This document shows, piece by piece, positions 54,102-61,965 of a stretch of DNA of 64,000 bases; position 1 is the stretch's first letter; every line of letters starts with the position of its first letter. Below the pieces are notes generated by a model, which searched no databases, was not told where the DNA came from, and was given only the letters and a program-made list of their open reading frames with translations. Position numbers and translations under genes: made by a program. Source of the stretch: Evansella sp041820985 (GTDB lineage Bacteria; Bacillota; Bacilli; Bacillales; Salisediminibacteriaceae); the NCBI RefSeq assembly GCF_041820985.1, contig NZ_JBGUAU010000030.1:1-64000 (forward strand), read 5' to 3'.

Positions 54102-54138
54102 TTAAAACACTTGGTTACTGAAAAACCAAGTGTTTTAA
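54102..54138 (-). terminator. Terminator hairpin
   Basis: Perfect 15-bp arms TTAAAACACTTGGTT and AACCAAGTGTTTTAA around a 7-base loop, just after the stop of the CBO0543-type gene. Confidence 0.75.
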
Positions 54139-54155
54139 TAAAATACATTATTCAT

Positions 54156-54644
54156 TCATATTGATTTGCCTTCCCCATCCTTTTGGAAAAACCAGCAATA
54201 ATAAACTCGAGCAAAATAATACGTCATCCAAATGGAAATGAAACTCCAATACCATCTCCATTTTGGATATTTTATTAACTTTGTGTATTTCACTGCATAA
54301 ATCTCAAATAAAATAATGATGGATGTATGGAAAGTATAGTATAGTCCTCTATGAAATAAGCCTTTTCTTTCTGGAAAGTAAATATTAAAAATAGAACATA
54401 ATGCTGGATAAACAAAATACTCGAACGTAAAGCTAGCTTTATTAGCTTTTTTGAATATTCGTACAGGATATTTTATTAGCCCTTTTTCTACTACTACCAA
54501 CCCAAATAACCATGTTATTACTTGTTTAAATAGAAACGATACGTGAGCTTCCCGTATTTTATTTTTTGGAATGAATAGTAGGAGTAATACTGCTGTTACC
54601 AACCACGACATTGTTAATATCATTCTTTCTTTTTTATAAGCCAT
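54156..54644 (-). CDS. CBO0543-family membrane protein
   Basis: Small polytopic membrane protein of 162 aa resembling the CBO0543 family found in many spore-formers. About five helices are visible, with family-like YPVRIFKKANKASFTFEYFVYPALCSIFNIYFPE, FHTSIIILFEIYAVKYTKLIKY and W-rich end WRWYWSFISIW. Function unknown. GGAGGCGGG before ATG at 54644 sets the start; a longer frame overlaps the upstream gene. It follows paralogue A2 closely and may share its transcript. Confidence 0.75.
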   Translation of the reverse strand: MAYKKERMILTMSWLVTAVLLLLFIPKNKIREAHVSFLFKQVITWLFGLVVVEKGLIKYPVRIFKKANKASFTFEYFVYPALCSIFNIYFPERKGLFHRGLYYTFHTSIIILFEIYAVKYTKLIKYPKWRWYWSFISIWMTYYFARVYYCWFFQKDGEGKSI

Positions 54645-54669
54645 AACCCGCCTCCAACTGTCTCGTTTT

Positions 54670-55212
54670 TTAATATACACCGTCTTTATATTCCTCTTCA
54701 ATCACTTGTAATCCAAGTGTATAATGATCGAACAGGATTTCCTTCACCAACGTAACCCGTTCTTTCGCACAGTGAATGATGAGCATTACTTCACCACCCT
54801 TACCTTTCTTCTTCTCCAGCTTAAACTGCTTCTTCCTTATCCATAGATCTAAACTGAAACCGAGACCCCATCCGAAAAATAACCCTATTAAGCCCCATGC
54901 CACAGGGCCCCAGGATAGAACAAACCCGTAAATTACTCCAAATAAAGAAAATACCGTTCCAAAAGCAAAAGTAACATCTAGTAAAGAAAATCCAGAACTT
55001 CGAATAATTTCACTGTTCTTCTTTGGCTTTTTCTTCTCCGTTAATGGAATTGAGAAAATATTATCTTTATTTATTCCATGTCTCTCTAACTCTTTAATTG
55101 CCATTTCTAGATAAATCGAATGATCAAAGGATGCTACAACGTTCATTTCATCAACTCGTTTCGAGAAAAAGTTCGTTTTACTTTTAAAGGATGGTTGTTG
55201 ATAATTTTCCAT
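54670..55212 (-). CDS. Membrane protein, paralogue A2 of a duplicated pair
   Basis: Paralogue of the 51201-51671 protein: MNVVASFDHSIYLEMAIKELERHGI aligns to MLVVSSFEQNESLEVAIVELKNNGI, and the Gly-rich segment TFAFGTVFSLFGVIYGFVLSWGPVAWGLIGLFFG is near-identical in layout. As drawn from ATG 55212 it has 22 extra N-terminal residues without a good ribosome site; ATG at 55146 would match the paralogue exactly. It lies 12 bp after paralogue B2. Function unknown. Confidence 0.7.
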   Translation of the reverse strand: MENYQQPSFKSKTNFFSKRVDEMNVVASFDHSIYLEMAIKELERHGINKDNIFSIPLTEKKKPKKNSEIIRSSGFSLLDVTFAFGTVFSLFGVIYGFVLSWGPVAWGLIGLFFGWGLGFSLDLWIRKKQFKLEKKKGKGGEVMLIIHCAKERVTLVKEILFDHYTLGLQVIEEEYKDGVY

Positions 55213-55224
55213 TAAAAAATAACT

Positions 55225-55953
55225 TTATTGCTTTGCCATTAATTTGTTAAAGCTATCACATTGTAAATATGCATCATATGGTGCAAAGCAATACATGGAA
55301 GGTACAAAGAGAGCCCATTGTGGATTAATAACCTCGAATACCTTATCGAACTGTCCTAAAAACGTGTAATGAATACTTGGTAATATGTTTGAGAAGTATA
55401 CAGCTATCACGAACCAAACAAGGATATAAAAACCTGTTGGAAGTCTGTTTGCATATAAGTGTCCTAATCCTGGCGTAATCAGAGACCAAAAGATCGCTAA
55501 CCACGTTTTTCTCTTATCTAAATAATTTTTTTCCATTGCAGAAAAGGAAATGGAATCTACCTTTGCAACAGACCAGGACATATCAGCCAAAAGAGCGTAT
55601 TTGTTTTGGTCAATCGCTACGCGCCTACTGTCCCATATACTGTATAAATAAACAGGAACATAGAGGAGTATCCAATTCAAATCTAATACATTGATAGCTG
55701 CTTCGAAATTCCCAATAAAAGTATACATAATTGCAGTATTTAGCTTAGAATTATAATTCACAGTGAACTCCCAAACAATTAACAGAAATCCTTTTATGTA
55801 CTTACCTAACATCACATGCCCATAGCCAGGAATCGCTGCAGCCCACCACATTACGACAGTGGGATTACGAAATTGCACGATGTTGGCATTGGTTGGTGTC
55901 ATTAAACCTTTTTTATAGCGTTGATCTACTTGTGCTGTAGTATTTTCCGACAT
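55225..55953 (-). CDS. Membrane protein with two PGxGH motifs, paralogue B2
   Basis: Integral membrane protein of 242 aa, paralogue of B1. The two halves start WWAAAIPGYGHVMLGKYIKGF and WSLITPGLGHLYANRLPTGF and end IWDSRR and PYDAYL. The ribosome site is weak (GTGTGAAAAG before ATG at 55953). First of a likely three-gene unit with A2 and the CBO0543-type gene. Function unknown; the constant B-A gene order in both copies suggests the two products work together. Confidence 0.7.
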   Translation of the reverse strand: MSENTTAQVDQRYKKGLMTPTNANIVQFRNPTVVMWWAAAIPGYGHVMLGKYIKGFLLIVWEFTVNYNSKLNTAIMYTFIGNFEAAINVLDLNWILLYVPVYLYSIWDSRRVAIDQNKYALLADMSWSVAKVDSISFSAMEKNYLDKRKTWLAIFWSLITPGLGHLYANRLPTGFYILVWFVIAVYFSNILPSIHYTFLGQFDKVFEVINPQWALFVPSMYCFAPYDAYLQCDSFNKLMAKQ

Positions 55954-56219
55954 ATCTTTTCACACTCAGTTCATCGGTTTTATGTATATATTTTGCTATA
56001 TCGTTGTTTTTATCCATTCTAATCAAAGAAGATAGTACCTTTTGGTTGATTGGTAAAAATTAAAAGTAACTTTAATAACATGTTATAACCACACGATATA
56101 CGTGGATTCTTGTTCTCACATAAGTCACCGAGTTACGTCTTTCCTTAACTTGGCAGCCCCTTTTTATGTCTACCTCTGATAAAATGAACTTGCGATATTT
56201 TTAAAAGGGAGAGATTGGT

Positions 56220-56585
56220 GTGTCAATTCCAACAGATGTAGCTTCATTACAAATAATGGCTGAAGTATACAAAAAAAAGAACTTACAAGATATTTTAGAA
56301 AAAACAGTAAATAGCTTAGTAGAACAAGTTCCCTATATCCATTGGGCAGGCATTTACTTCTATGACAATGCTTCCACTGTTAAATTAATGGCAGCATCAG
56401 ACAAAGAAGACGATCTAACGTGGGAATCAAATAGCGAATTGAAGTTTCCGATTAAAACATCTGATCAAGATAATTTAGGTGTGTTAGTTGTTCGTACTCG
56501 CGAGGCAATTGCTTTTGATGTAACAGATGTTAGTACGCTTGAAACAATTGCAGAAGCAATTGGAGAGTTGGGCTTTGCCAATTAA
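56220..56585 (+). CDS. GAF domain protein
   Basis: Single GAF domain of 121 aa, cytosolic. Typical blocks are LQDILEKTVNSLVEQVPYIHWAGIYFYDN, LKFPIKTSDQDNLGVLVVRT and FDVTDVSTLETIAEAIG. It lacks the Cys-containing signature of free-methionine-sulfoxide reductases, since IHWAGIY is kept but catalytic Cys are absent. Ligand unknown. The start is GTG at 56220, after GGGAGAG. Monocistronic with its own terminator. Confidence 0.82.
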   Translation: MSIPTDVASLQIMAEVYKKKNLQDILEKTVNSLVEQVPYIHWAGIYFYDNASTVKLMAASDKEDDLTWESNSELKFPIKTSDQDNLGVLVVRTREAIAFDVTDVSTLETIAEAIGELGFAN

Positions 56586-56637
56586 AGATAGTAAACTCTA
56601 CTCAATATTTTATCATCCAGAAAACCGTTTATCCCAT

Positions 56638-56676
56638 AAAGCCACTGAAGAGTCTCTTTTCAGTGGCTTTATTTTT
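56638..56676. terminator. Terminator between GAF gene and pdaA
   Basis: AAAGCCACTGAA, 9-base loop, TTCAGTGGCTTT, then ATTTTTG. Confidence 0.85.
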
Positions 56677-56702
56677 GACTAAACTGCAGAAAGTTAATTA
56701 TC

Positions 56703-57494
56703 TTATCTTACTCCAAATATTCCATTACTTATTGTAAGGTCATCCAGACTCTTGAATGTATAGCCTTGTTTTATTAACTCATCAATTGCTTTCGGTAGTG
56801 CCTTGGCATTATCACTTGAAACAGAATGTAAAAGCATGATGGCACCTGGATGAACTCGTTTCATAATATTGTCATAGGCATACTGTTCCCCTTTTTGATT
56901 GTCCGTTTCCCAATCTTTATAAGCAAAAGACCAGAATACGTTTATATAACCTAATTCGGCTGACTTTGCTAACGACCGCTCACTAAATGTACCTCTTGGT
57001 GGGCGAAGATACCTCATGTCGTCTCTTCCAGTAACTTCTTTATATAACTCCCTCAAGTTTTCTAACTCTCTGATAAGTCTTTCATCTGACACTGCTGGTA
57101 AACTAGGATGATGGTACGAATGGTTTCCAATAATATGTCCTTCATCCACCATTCGTTTTATTAAAGTTCCCTCGTTTTTAATATAATGTCCTGTTACAAA
57201 AAAGGTTGCAGGTACATTCTTCTCTTTCAAAACGTCCAAAATTTCTGCTGTATATCCATTTTCATATCCGTTATCAAACGTTAAGTATAATTCTTTCTTG
57301 GATGTATCACCTATCCAATAACCACCATATTTTGATAACAGTTCTTCATATAATGGCTCCGTTCTAGATGGCTCATTATTTTTGGAAGGGTTAAAACTCC
57401 AATTATGTTCTGTATTATCGAATGCAGCTTCTGTTGAATTCGCAATAGTTAAGCTAATGAGGAGAAATATACCTATTATGATTCGTTTTGTCAT
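56703..57494 (-). CDS. pdaA: Polysaccharide deacetylase PdaA
   Basis: Secreted or membrane-anchored N-acetylmuramic deacetylase needed for muramic delta-lactam in spore cortex; 263 aa, the same as B. subtilis PdaA. An N-terminal signal helix IIIGIFLLISLTIANSTEA is followed by the NodB domain. The PdaA-specific TFDNGYENGYT replaces the usual TFDDG, then GNHSYHHPSL (zinc His pair), RYLRPPRGTFSE and MLLHSVS. AAGGTGAATCTC before ATG at 57494 sets the start. A sporulation promoter was not identified. Confidence 0.92.
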   Translation of the reverse strand: MTKRIIIGIFLLISLTIANSTEAAFDNTEHNWSFNPSKNNEPSRTEPLYEELLSKYGGYWIGDTSKKELYLTFDNGYENGYTAEILDVLKEKNVPATFFVTGHYIKNEGTLIKRMVDEGHIIGNHSYHHPSLPAVSDERLIRELENLRELYKEVTGRDDMRYLRPPRGTFSERSLAKSAELGYINVFWSFAYKDWETDNQKGEQYAYDNIMKRVHPGAIMLLHSVSSDNAKALPKAIDELIKQGYTFKSLDDLTISNGIFGVR

Positions 57495-57737
57495 GAGATT
57501 CACCTTCGCTTCTTCATGAATTCTATTTTATAATGTTAGTCTTTTTCCTTATCTTCGATTTCATACATGGTTTTGATTTCATTTTATGATGGTAGCAGTT
57601 TCAACAACTGAAAAAACCTACATTAAATCAAATTTTGGCTGTATAGTATTATAGTTCTAAAGAATAGGGAATGGACCAAGTGATTCTCTGGGAAGTTAGT
57701 GAATATGCGATGTAAACCAAACATTCCTAAACAGAAT

Positions 57738-57768
57738 AAAAACAGACTCGTAGGAGAGTCTGTTTTTT
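57738..57768. terminator. Terminator of the cold-shock gene
   Basis: AAAAACAGACTC and GAGTCTGTTTTT with a short loop; located about 20 bp beyond the csp stop. The stretch 57495-57730 shows no gene. Confidence 0.75.
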
Positions 57769-57788
57769 TGGCTGATTTAGGCGCTGAT

Positions 57789-57989
57789 TTATGCTTTGTT
57801 TACGTTTGTTGCTTGAGGACCTCTTTGTCCATCCTCAATGTCAAACGTTACTGCTTGTCCTTCATCTAATGTTTTGAACCCCTCGCCTTGAATGGCTGAG
57901 AAGTGGACAAATACGTCATCTCCATTTTCTCTTTCAATGAATCCAAAGCCTTTTTCACCGTTAAACCATTTTACCTTACCATGTTCCAT
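57789..57989 (-). CDS. Cold shock protein (CspB/C/D type)
   Basis: Nucleic-acid-binding OB-fold protein of 66 aa, an RNA chaperone induced by cold and growth arrest. RNP motifs are KGFGFIE and VFVHFSAI; the end RGPQATNVNKA is typical. It is very close to B. subtilis CspB/CspD. TAGGAGG before ATG at 57989 sets the start. The region upstream (57990-58107) is AT-rich and could be the long cold-shock leader, though no cold box was proven. Confidence 0.93.
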   Translation of the reverse strand: MEHGKVKWFNGEKGFGFIERENGDDVFVHFSAIQGEGFKTLDEGQAVTFDIEDGQRGPQATNVNKA

Positions 57990-58107
57990 TCTCAATTTCC
58001 TCCTAGCTTATTGCCATTACTTTAATTCTTTGGTGTTGCTTTTTTATTTTGTCCTACATAGAATTATTTAATCATTTATAAGCACTTTTTTTTATTTAAA
58101 TTTTAAT

Positions 58108-58138
58108 AGGAGTCAAAGGCACTCTACCTTTGACTCCT
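58108..58138 (-). terminator. Terminator of the FbpA-like gene
   Basis: AGGAGTCAAAGG, 7-base loop, CCTTTGACTCCT. On the minus strand it is followed by an A/T-rich tract with T runs. Confidence 0.65.
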
Positions 58139-58230
58139 AAAAATAAAACCAATACTATGTTTCTTTCTAATTCCATGTTGATTCATTCTATAGAATCGTA
58201 TAACGTCCACTAGAAAAGATAATATGTGGA

Positions 58231-58407
58231 CTATTTACTAATAAGTTCATGCTTTTTCTTTTCTAGTATGCGAAATTCTTCCTCTAATTGTGTTAATGTT
58301 AATTCATAAAGGTGTTGATCGCCTTTTTTATATATTCCTAAATTCAATAATTTATTTATTAAATATTTTCTCTTCATCTTGATAGCATCTTGTATAAATT
58401 TAGACAT
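58231..58407 (-). CDS. FbpA-like small basic protein, 58 aa
   Basis: Small basic protein of 58 aa: MSKFIQDAIKMKRKYLINKL, then GIYKKGDQHLYELTLTQLE. This pattern fits the Fur-regulated basic protein A family, whose B. subtilis members work with the FsrA sRNA in iron sparing. TTGGAGG lies about 12 bases before ATG at 58407. I found no clear Fur box in the 150 bp upstream, so iron control is unproven here. Confidence 0.65.
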   Translation of the reverse strand: MSKFIQDAIKMKRKYLINKLLNLGIYKKGDQHLYELTLTQLEEEFRILEKKKHELISK

Positions 58408-58439
58408 CTATCATAACCTCCAATTACATTATAATGTAT

Positions 58440-58893
58440 TGACATCATCCAGACTCCGACGCTATTATACTTATCTCTGTTCAAGAATGTACGTCTACAT
58501 CCCCCCTTTATAAATAGTCATTAGTGGCTTTATATAAGGGTTAAATGGTAATTGCGATATCCAAAGTTATCTATATAAGGGAATCATTTATAGTAAACTA
58601 ATCATCCTTTTTTAAAATTCTGTGTTAGTGATAAATACAACGAATGTTATGTTTCATTAATAACGATAAACGCTTGAAAGATTTTTATCATCAAATTGGT
58701 AAGATTATTTATCAGGAATTTTTTAAGATACTCTAGAAATCCCAAGTAAACGCGGCTCTCTCTAAACAGAAATGATTAATGGTTATTAATCCTAATCAAT
58801 CCATGGTATCCCGTGAATTATTCTAACAATCTTTTTAAAAATAGGGCTCTGTTAGACGGTTTTGTTGTTATTTATTCCAGGTTTATCGATTTC
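58440..58893. other. Gap without recognisable gene
   Basis: About 450 bp of AT-rich DNA with many stops in all frames. I see no repeat of the R1-R3 families, no RNA motif and no clear promoter. A stretch reading GGGCTCTGTTAGACGGTTTTGTTGTTA near 58845 vaguely recalls insertion-sequence ends, but this is not enough for a call. Confidence 0.5.
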
Positions 58894-59058
58894 CTAGTGT
58901 CTCGCCAGCACATTTTCCCCTAGTAGTCTCTGAGCTTCCTGAAAAAAATTACATTGTCCATTAAGTAAAGAAAACCACTCCGTATAAGAGAGGTTCAACA
59001 ATTTTGTCCACGGTACCTTTTCGTTTTTTTTGAAATGAACAGCATCTACATTATCCAC
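58894..59058 (-). CDS. Possible small or remnant ORF, 54 aa
   Basis: From GTG at 59058 the frame reads VDNVDAVHFKKNEKVPWTKL then NLSYTEWFSLLNGQCNFFQE and AQRLLGENVLARH. The composition (Trp, Leu, Gln, Phe) looks coding, unlike its surroundings. GGGAG touches the start, and upstream the frame is closed by a TAG preceded by MVEKSILVLN in phase. It may be the 3' end of a decayed gene with an in-frame stop. No family recognised. Confidence 0.3.
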   Translation of the reverse strand: MDNVDAVHFKKNEKVPWTKLLNLSYTEWFSLLNGQCNFFQEAQRLLGENVLARH

Positions 59059-59210
59059 TCCCTAATTCAATACAAGGATGGATTTCTCCACCATATAGGG
59101 AAACTATTTACTTAATTCTTTATACATCTATTTTACATTTATTTACATTTTATATCAATAAAAAAATTAACTAAATTGAAGATATTACATTATATACACA
59201 TAAACTCCAG

Positions 59211-59450
59211 TCATGACATTTTCTTATACCTTTGCAATTTTTTATATATCTTTAAATAAAAATAAACACCAGTATCTCCGTTTTGGAAATTCTGGTGTTT
59301 ATTTTTGTGTTGATACATATGATCTTTCTTTGTTTTTGTTTTCCTTGTTCGCATGTCCTGAAAAACAAAAGGACTTCGACTTAATTCAGGATTCCTGATA
59401 CCTTCGCGAATGAGTTTCATGCGCTGTTTTTTCGCTTTCGAAATAGCCAA
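59211..59450 (-). CDS. Small basic protein with C-terminus read through a terminator
   Basis: Product of 79 aa from TTG at 59450 (AAGGAG six bases upstream). Residues 1-50, AISKAKKQRMKLIREGIRNP then ELSRSPFVFQDMRTRKTKTKK, resemble a conserved small bacillus protein that normally ends soon after this point (from memory). Here the frame continues through the arms of the terminator at 59258-59306 and ends as YKKLQRYKKMS. A stop codon seems to have been lost, so the natural end is probably near 59310. Function unknown; very basic. Confidence 0.55.
   Translation of the reverse strand: MAISKAKKQRMKLIREGIRNPELSRSPFVFQDMRTRKTKTKKDHMYQHKNKHQNFQNGDTGVYFYLKIYKKLQRYKKMS
59258..59306 (-). terminator. Terminator inside the 3' end of an ORF
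   Basis: AAATAAACACCAG and CTGGTGTTTATTT form 13-bp arms with a 19-base loop that itself contains an inner stem. A T-rich run follows on both strands. It overlaps the last 30 codons of the small basic protein frame. Confidence 0.7.
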
Positions 59451-59540
59451 TATAATCACTCCTTGAACTCTATTCTGCACCTTTTACAGATACATTGGAG
59501 TTACTATATCATTACAGGATAAAAGATTCAATAGCTTCAG

Positions 59541-60005
59541 TTAATCTTGGGCTGAATCGCTTTTCGGTTCTTTCTTATCCTCTTTTAAATCAGAAACATC
59601 ATGTTCTTCGGAAAACTCCGTTAGAAACACATAAGGATTGCGCATATATTCTTCCTTTTTAATATTTAGCATTTTAGCAATGATGAACTCGTGATACAAG
59701 GATTCCACAAATGTTATAAAGATAGATGCAAATATAGCGTTTTGAATACTTGTAGCAGTTCTATCCACAAATAGAAACAAAATAATCCATAAGGCAACTG
59801 TATATAACCCAAAATCTGCTGCTGCTGCAATGACACTTCCGTATCGAGGATAAATATAAAGATCTCCTAATACGTAAGCAGGTAGGATTATTAGAAATGT
59901 TACAAATAAAATCCAAGATAAAGGTACTCCAAACAAAGATAAGACGGAAAGAGTAACAATTAACACGATTCCGTATTTCATTGCTAATGCTTTAACATGA
60001 CGCAC
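59541..60005 (-). CDS. DUF2512 membrane protein (YndM-like)
   Basis: Integral membrane protein of 154 aa with four helices, matching the DUF2512/YndM layout: YGIVLIVTLSVLSLFGVPL, LGDLYIYPRYGSVIAAAADFGLYTVALW, then FASIFITFVESLYHEFI. The charged C-terminal tail (EDKKEPKSDSAQD) is cytosolic. Function unknown, common in spore-formers. AAGGAG lies 8 bases before GTG at 60005; a GTG three codons upstream touches it. Confidence 0.8.
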   Translation of the reverse strand: MRHVKALAMKYGIVLIVTLSVLSLFGVPLSWILFVTFLIILPAYVLGDLYIYPRYGSVIAAAADFGLYTVALWIILFLFVDRTATSIQNAIFASIFITFVESLYHEFIIAKMLNIKKEEYMRNPYVFLTEFSEEHDVSDLKEDKKEPKSDSAQD

Positions 60006-60105
60006 CTTACCCACTCCTTAACCATTTTTCTGTGATACTAGTGTTGTTATGGTTTACTATTTTTCAATAATTATCACAGAAAAACTCAGTGTTTCGATGC
60101 AATAT

Positions 60106-60147
60106 AAAAAGCTCTAGCGATTAAATCAATCCATCGCTAGAGCTTTT
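60106..60147 (-). terminator. Terminator of fumA
   Basis: AAAAGCTCTAGCGAT and ATCGCTAGAGCTTTT form perfect 15-bp arms around an 11-base loop, 25 bp beyond the fumA stop. Confidence 0.88.
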
Positions 60148-60171
60148 AAACAATCATTGTTCATTCTGCAA

Positions 60172-61710
60172 TTAAGAGAATACTTTTTCTTTATGAAGTT
60201 CTAAGCGTTCAAATGATGTTTTATCCACATCCTGGTGAAGACTGTTTCCATGGGAATCCATGGTTACAATAGCACGGAAACCTTCTACCTTTAGATGCCA
60301 CATTGCTTCTGGAATTCCGAATTCCATTAAGTCAACGCTATCAACTTTTTTTATACAGTCGGCATAGTATTGCGCTGCTCCACCAATCGCGTTTAAATAT
60401 ACACCACCATGTTCTTCTAGAGCCTTTAATGTTTTCGGACCCATACCACCTTTTCCGATAACTGCACGGATCCCGAACTTTTTCATAATGTCACCTTGAT
60501 AAGGCTCTTCACGGATACTAGTTGTAGGTCCAGCAGCTTTAACATGCCATTCCCCTTCTGTATCCTTTAACATTACCGGACCACAGTGATAAATAATTTG
60601 TCCATTCAAATCAATTGGGGCATCATGCTCCATTAAATAATGGTGTATTGCATCACGACCAGTGTGTAGATCACCATTAATAACAACAACATCTCCCACT
60701 TTTAGTTCGCGAATCTGCTCTTCTGATATTGGAGCTTGAAGGACAACTTCTCGCGCATCTCCTTGGGATTCCTTTGCTGCTGCTTCATTTTCTTCTTTAA
60801 AATTAATTTTTTCTCCTTCTTGGTATAACCAACCTTGAATCTCACCAGAGTTTGCATCTAACTCCACACCAAGACGGCGGAATGCCCAACAATTATAGGC
60901 AACAGAAACGAAGAAACTAGCTGGAAGGCGATTCATTACACCAATTTTACAGCCTAACAATGTCGCTTCTCCTCCAAAGCCCATCGTTCCAATTCCTAGT
61001 GTATTTGCCTTCTCTAAAATATAATCTTCTAATTGCTGAAGCTTTTCATTTTCATTGATATCACTCACATCACGGAACAGCTGTTTTTTAGCCAATTCAT
61101 ACCCTGAAATGCGGTCTCCCCCAATTCCTACACCGATAAAACCTGCGCTACAGCCTTGCCCTTGAGCTTGGTATACAGAATGAAGGATACACTTACGGAT
61201 ACCGTCTAAATCACGTCCTGCACGACCGAGCCCCTCAATTTCCATCGGTAAGCTATATTGAATATTTTTGTTCTCACAGCCCCCACCTTTGACGATTAAG
61301 CGAGCATCTATATAATCTTTTTCCCATTGATGAAAATGTATTATTGGTGTTCCAGGACCAATATTATCTCCACTATTTTCACCCGTTAAAGAGTCAACAG
61401 AATTCGGACGAAGCTTTCCATCTTTTGTTGCTTGACGGATCGCATCATAAATACTCTCTTCTAAGACTAGTTGATTTGTACCAACAGGAACTTTAATTTC
61501 AAATGTTAACATTCCAGTGTCCTGACAAATTGGCAATACATTATCATCTGCCATTTCAATATTTTGTGTAATTGTTGCTAGAGATAACGCTGCGCGAGTT
61601 CCTGCGTTCTCTCTTTCTTTTGCTTTCCGAATGGCTCTTCGTACGTCATATGGTAAGTTTGTTGAAGTTTGAACAATTAAATCGTACATACTTTGACGAA
61701 ATTTTTCCAT
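60172..61710 (-). CDS. fumA: Class I fumarate hydratase
   Basis: Iron-sulfur fumarase of 512 aa that interconverts fumarate and malate in the TCA cycle. It is the fused alpha-beta form. The alpha part holds PICQDTGMLTFEI, VKGGGCENKN and QGCSAGFIGVGIGGDR, whose three Cys bind the [4Fe-4S] cluster. The beta part has GDVVVINGDLHTGRDAIHHY and AVIGKGGMG. Most bacilli rely on the class II enzyme FumC (CitG); whether that also exists here cannot be seen. AGGAGTG precedes ATG at 61710. Confidence 0.92.
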   Translation of the reverse strand: MEKFRQSMYDLIVQTSTNLPYDVRRAIRKAKERENAGTRAALSLATITQNIEMADDNVLPICQDTGMLTFEIKVPVGTNQLVLEESIYDAIRQATKDGKLRPNSVDSLTGENSGDNIGPGTPIIHFHQWEKDYIDARLIVKGGGCENKNIQYSLPMEIEGLGRAGRDLDGIRKCILHSVYQAQGQGCSAGFIGVGIGGDRISGYELAKKQLFRDVSDINENEKLQQLEDYILEKANTLGIGTMGFGGEATLLGCKIGVMNRLPASFFVSVAYNCWAFRRLGVELDANSGEIQGWLYQEGEKINFKEENEAAAKESQGDAREVVLQAPISEEQIRELKVGDVVVINGDLHTGRDAIHHYLMEHDAPIDLNGQIIYHCGPVMLKDTEGEWHVKAAGPTTSIREEPYQGDIMKKFGIRAVIGKGGMGPKTLKALEEHGGVYLNAIGGAAQYYADCIKKVDSVDLMEFGIPEAMWHLKVEGFRAIVTMDSHGNSLHQDVDKTSFERLELHKEKVFS

Positions 61711-61843
61711 GCGACAACACTCCTCTTCCTTCTTTTTTCACAAATATTATTATACTATGAAACCCTTTGCAATTGACATTGAATTTAGAATTGATAGATA
61801 AGAAATATGGTAGTTGAGAAACGTTGTTAAGTTTTGTCTATCC

Positions 61844-61965
61844 TGAAAATACGTGCGTCAGACTATTTCTATGCTGTGTGGTGCTGGCAAGCATCCTCAG
61901 GAATTCCACCTAAGTACTTGCCCATATACTTCTCAACGTATTTTCATTCCGCATCTAATAAAATA
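61844..61965 (-). repeat. R1 fold-back repeat, short copy
   Basis: Read on the plus strand it starts CCTGAAAATACGTGCGTCAGAC and ends CTTCTCAACGTATTTTCATTCCGC. Both R1 ends are present; the middle is short and unrelated to other copies. It ends at the stop codon of the phosphatase gene and fills the gap to fumA. Confidence 0.7.

Noticed and set aside
57655..57735. Further R1 relic upstream of the cold-shock terminator
   Set aside because: Only the short strings GGAATGGACC and TGGGAAG resemble R1; too little to call.
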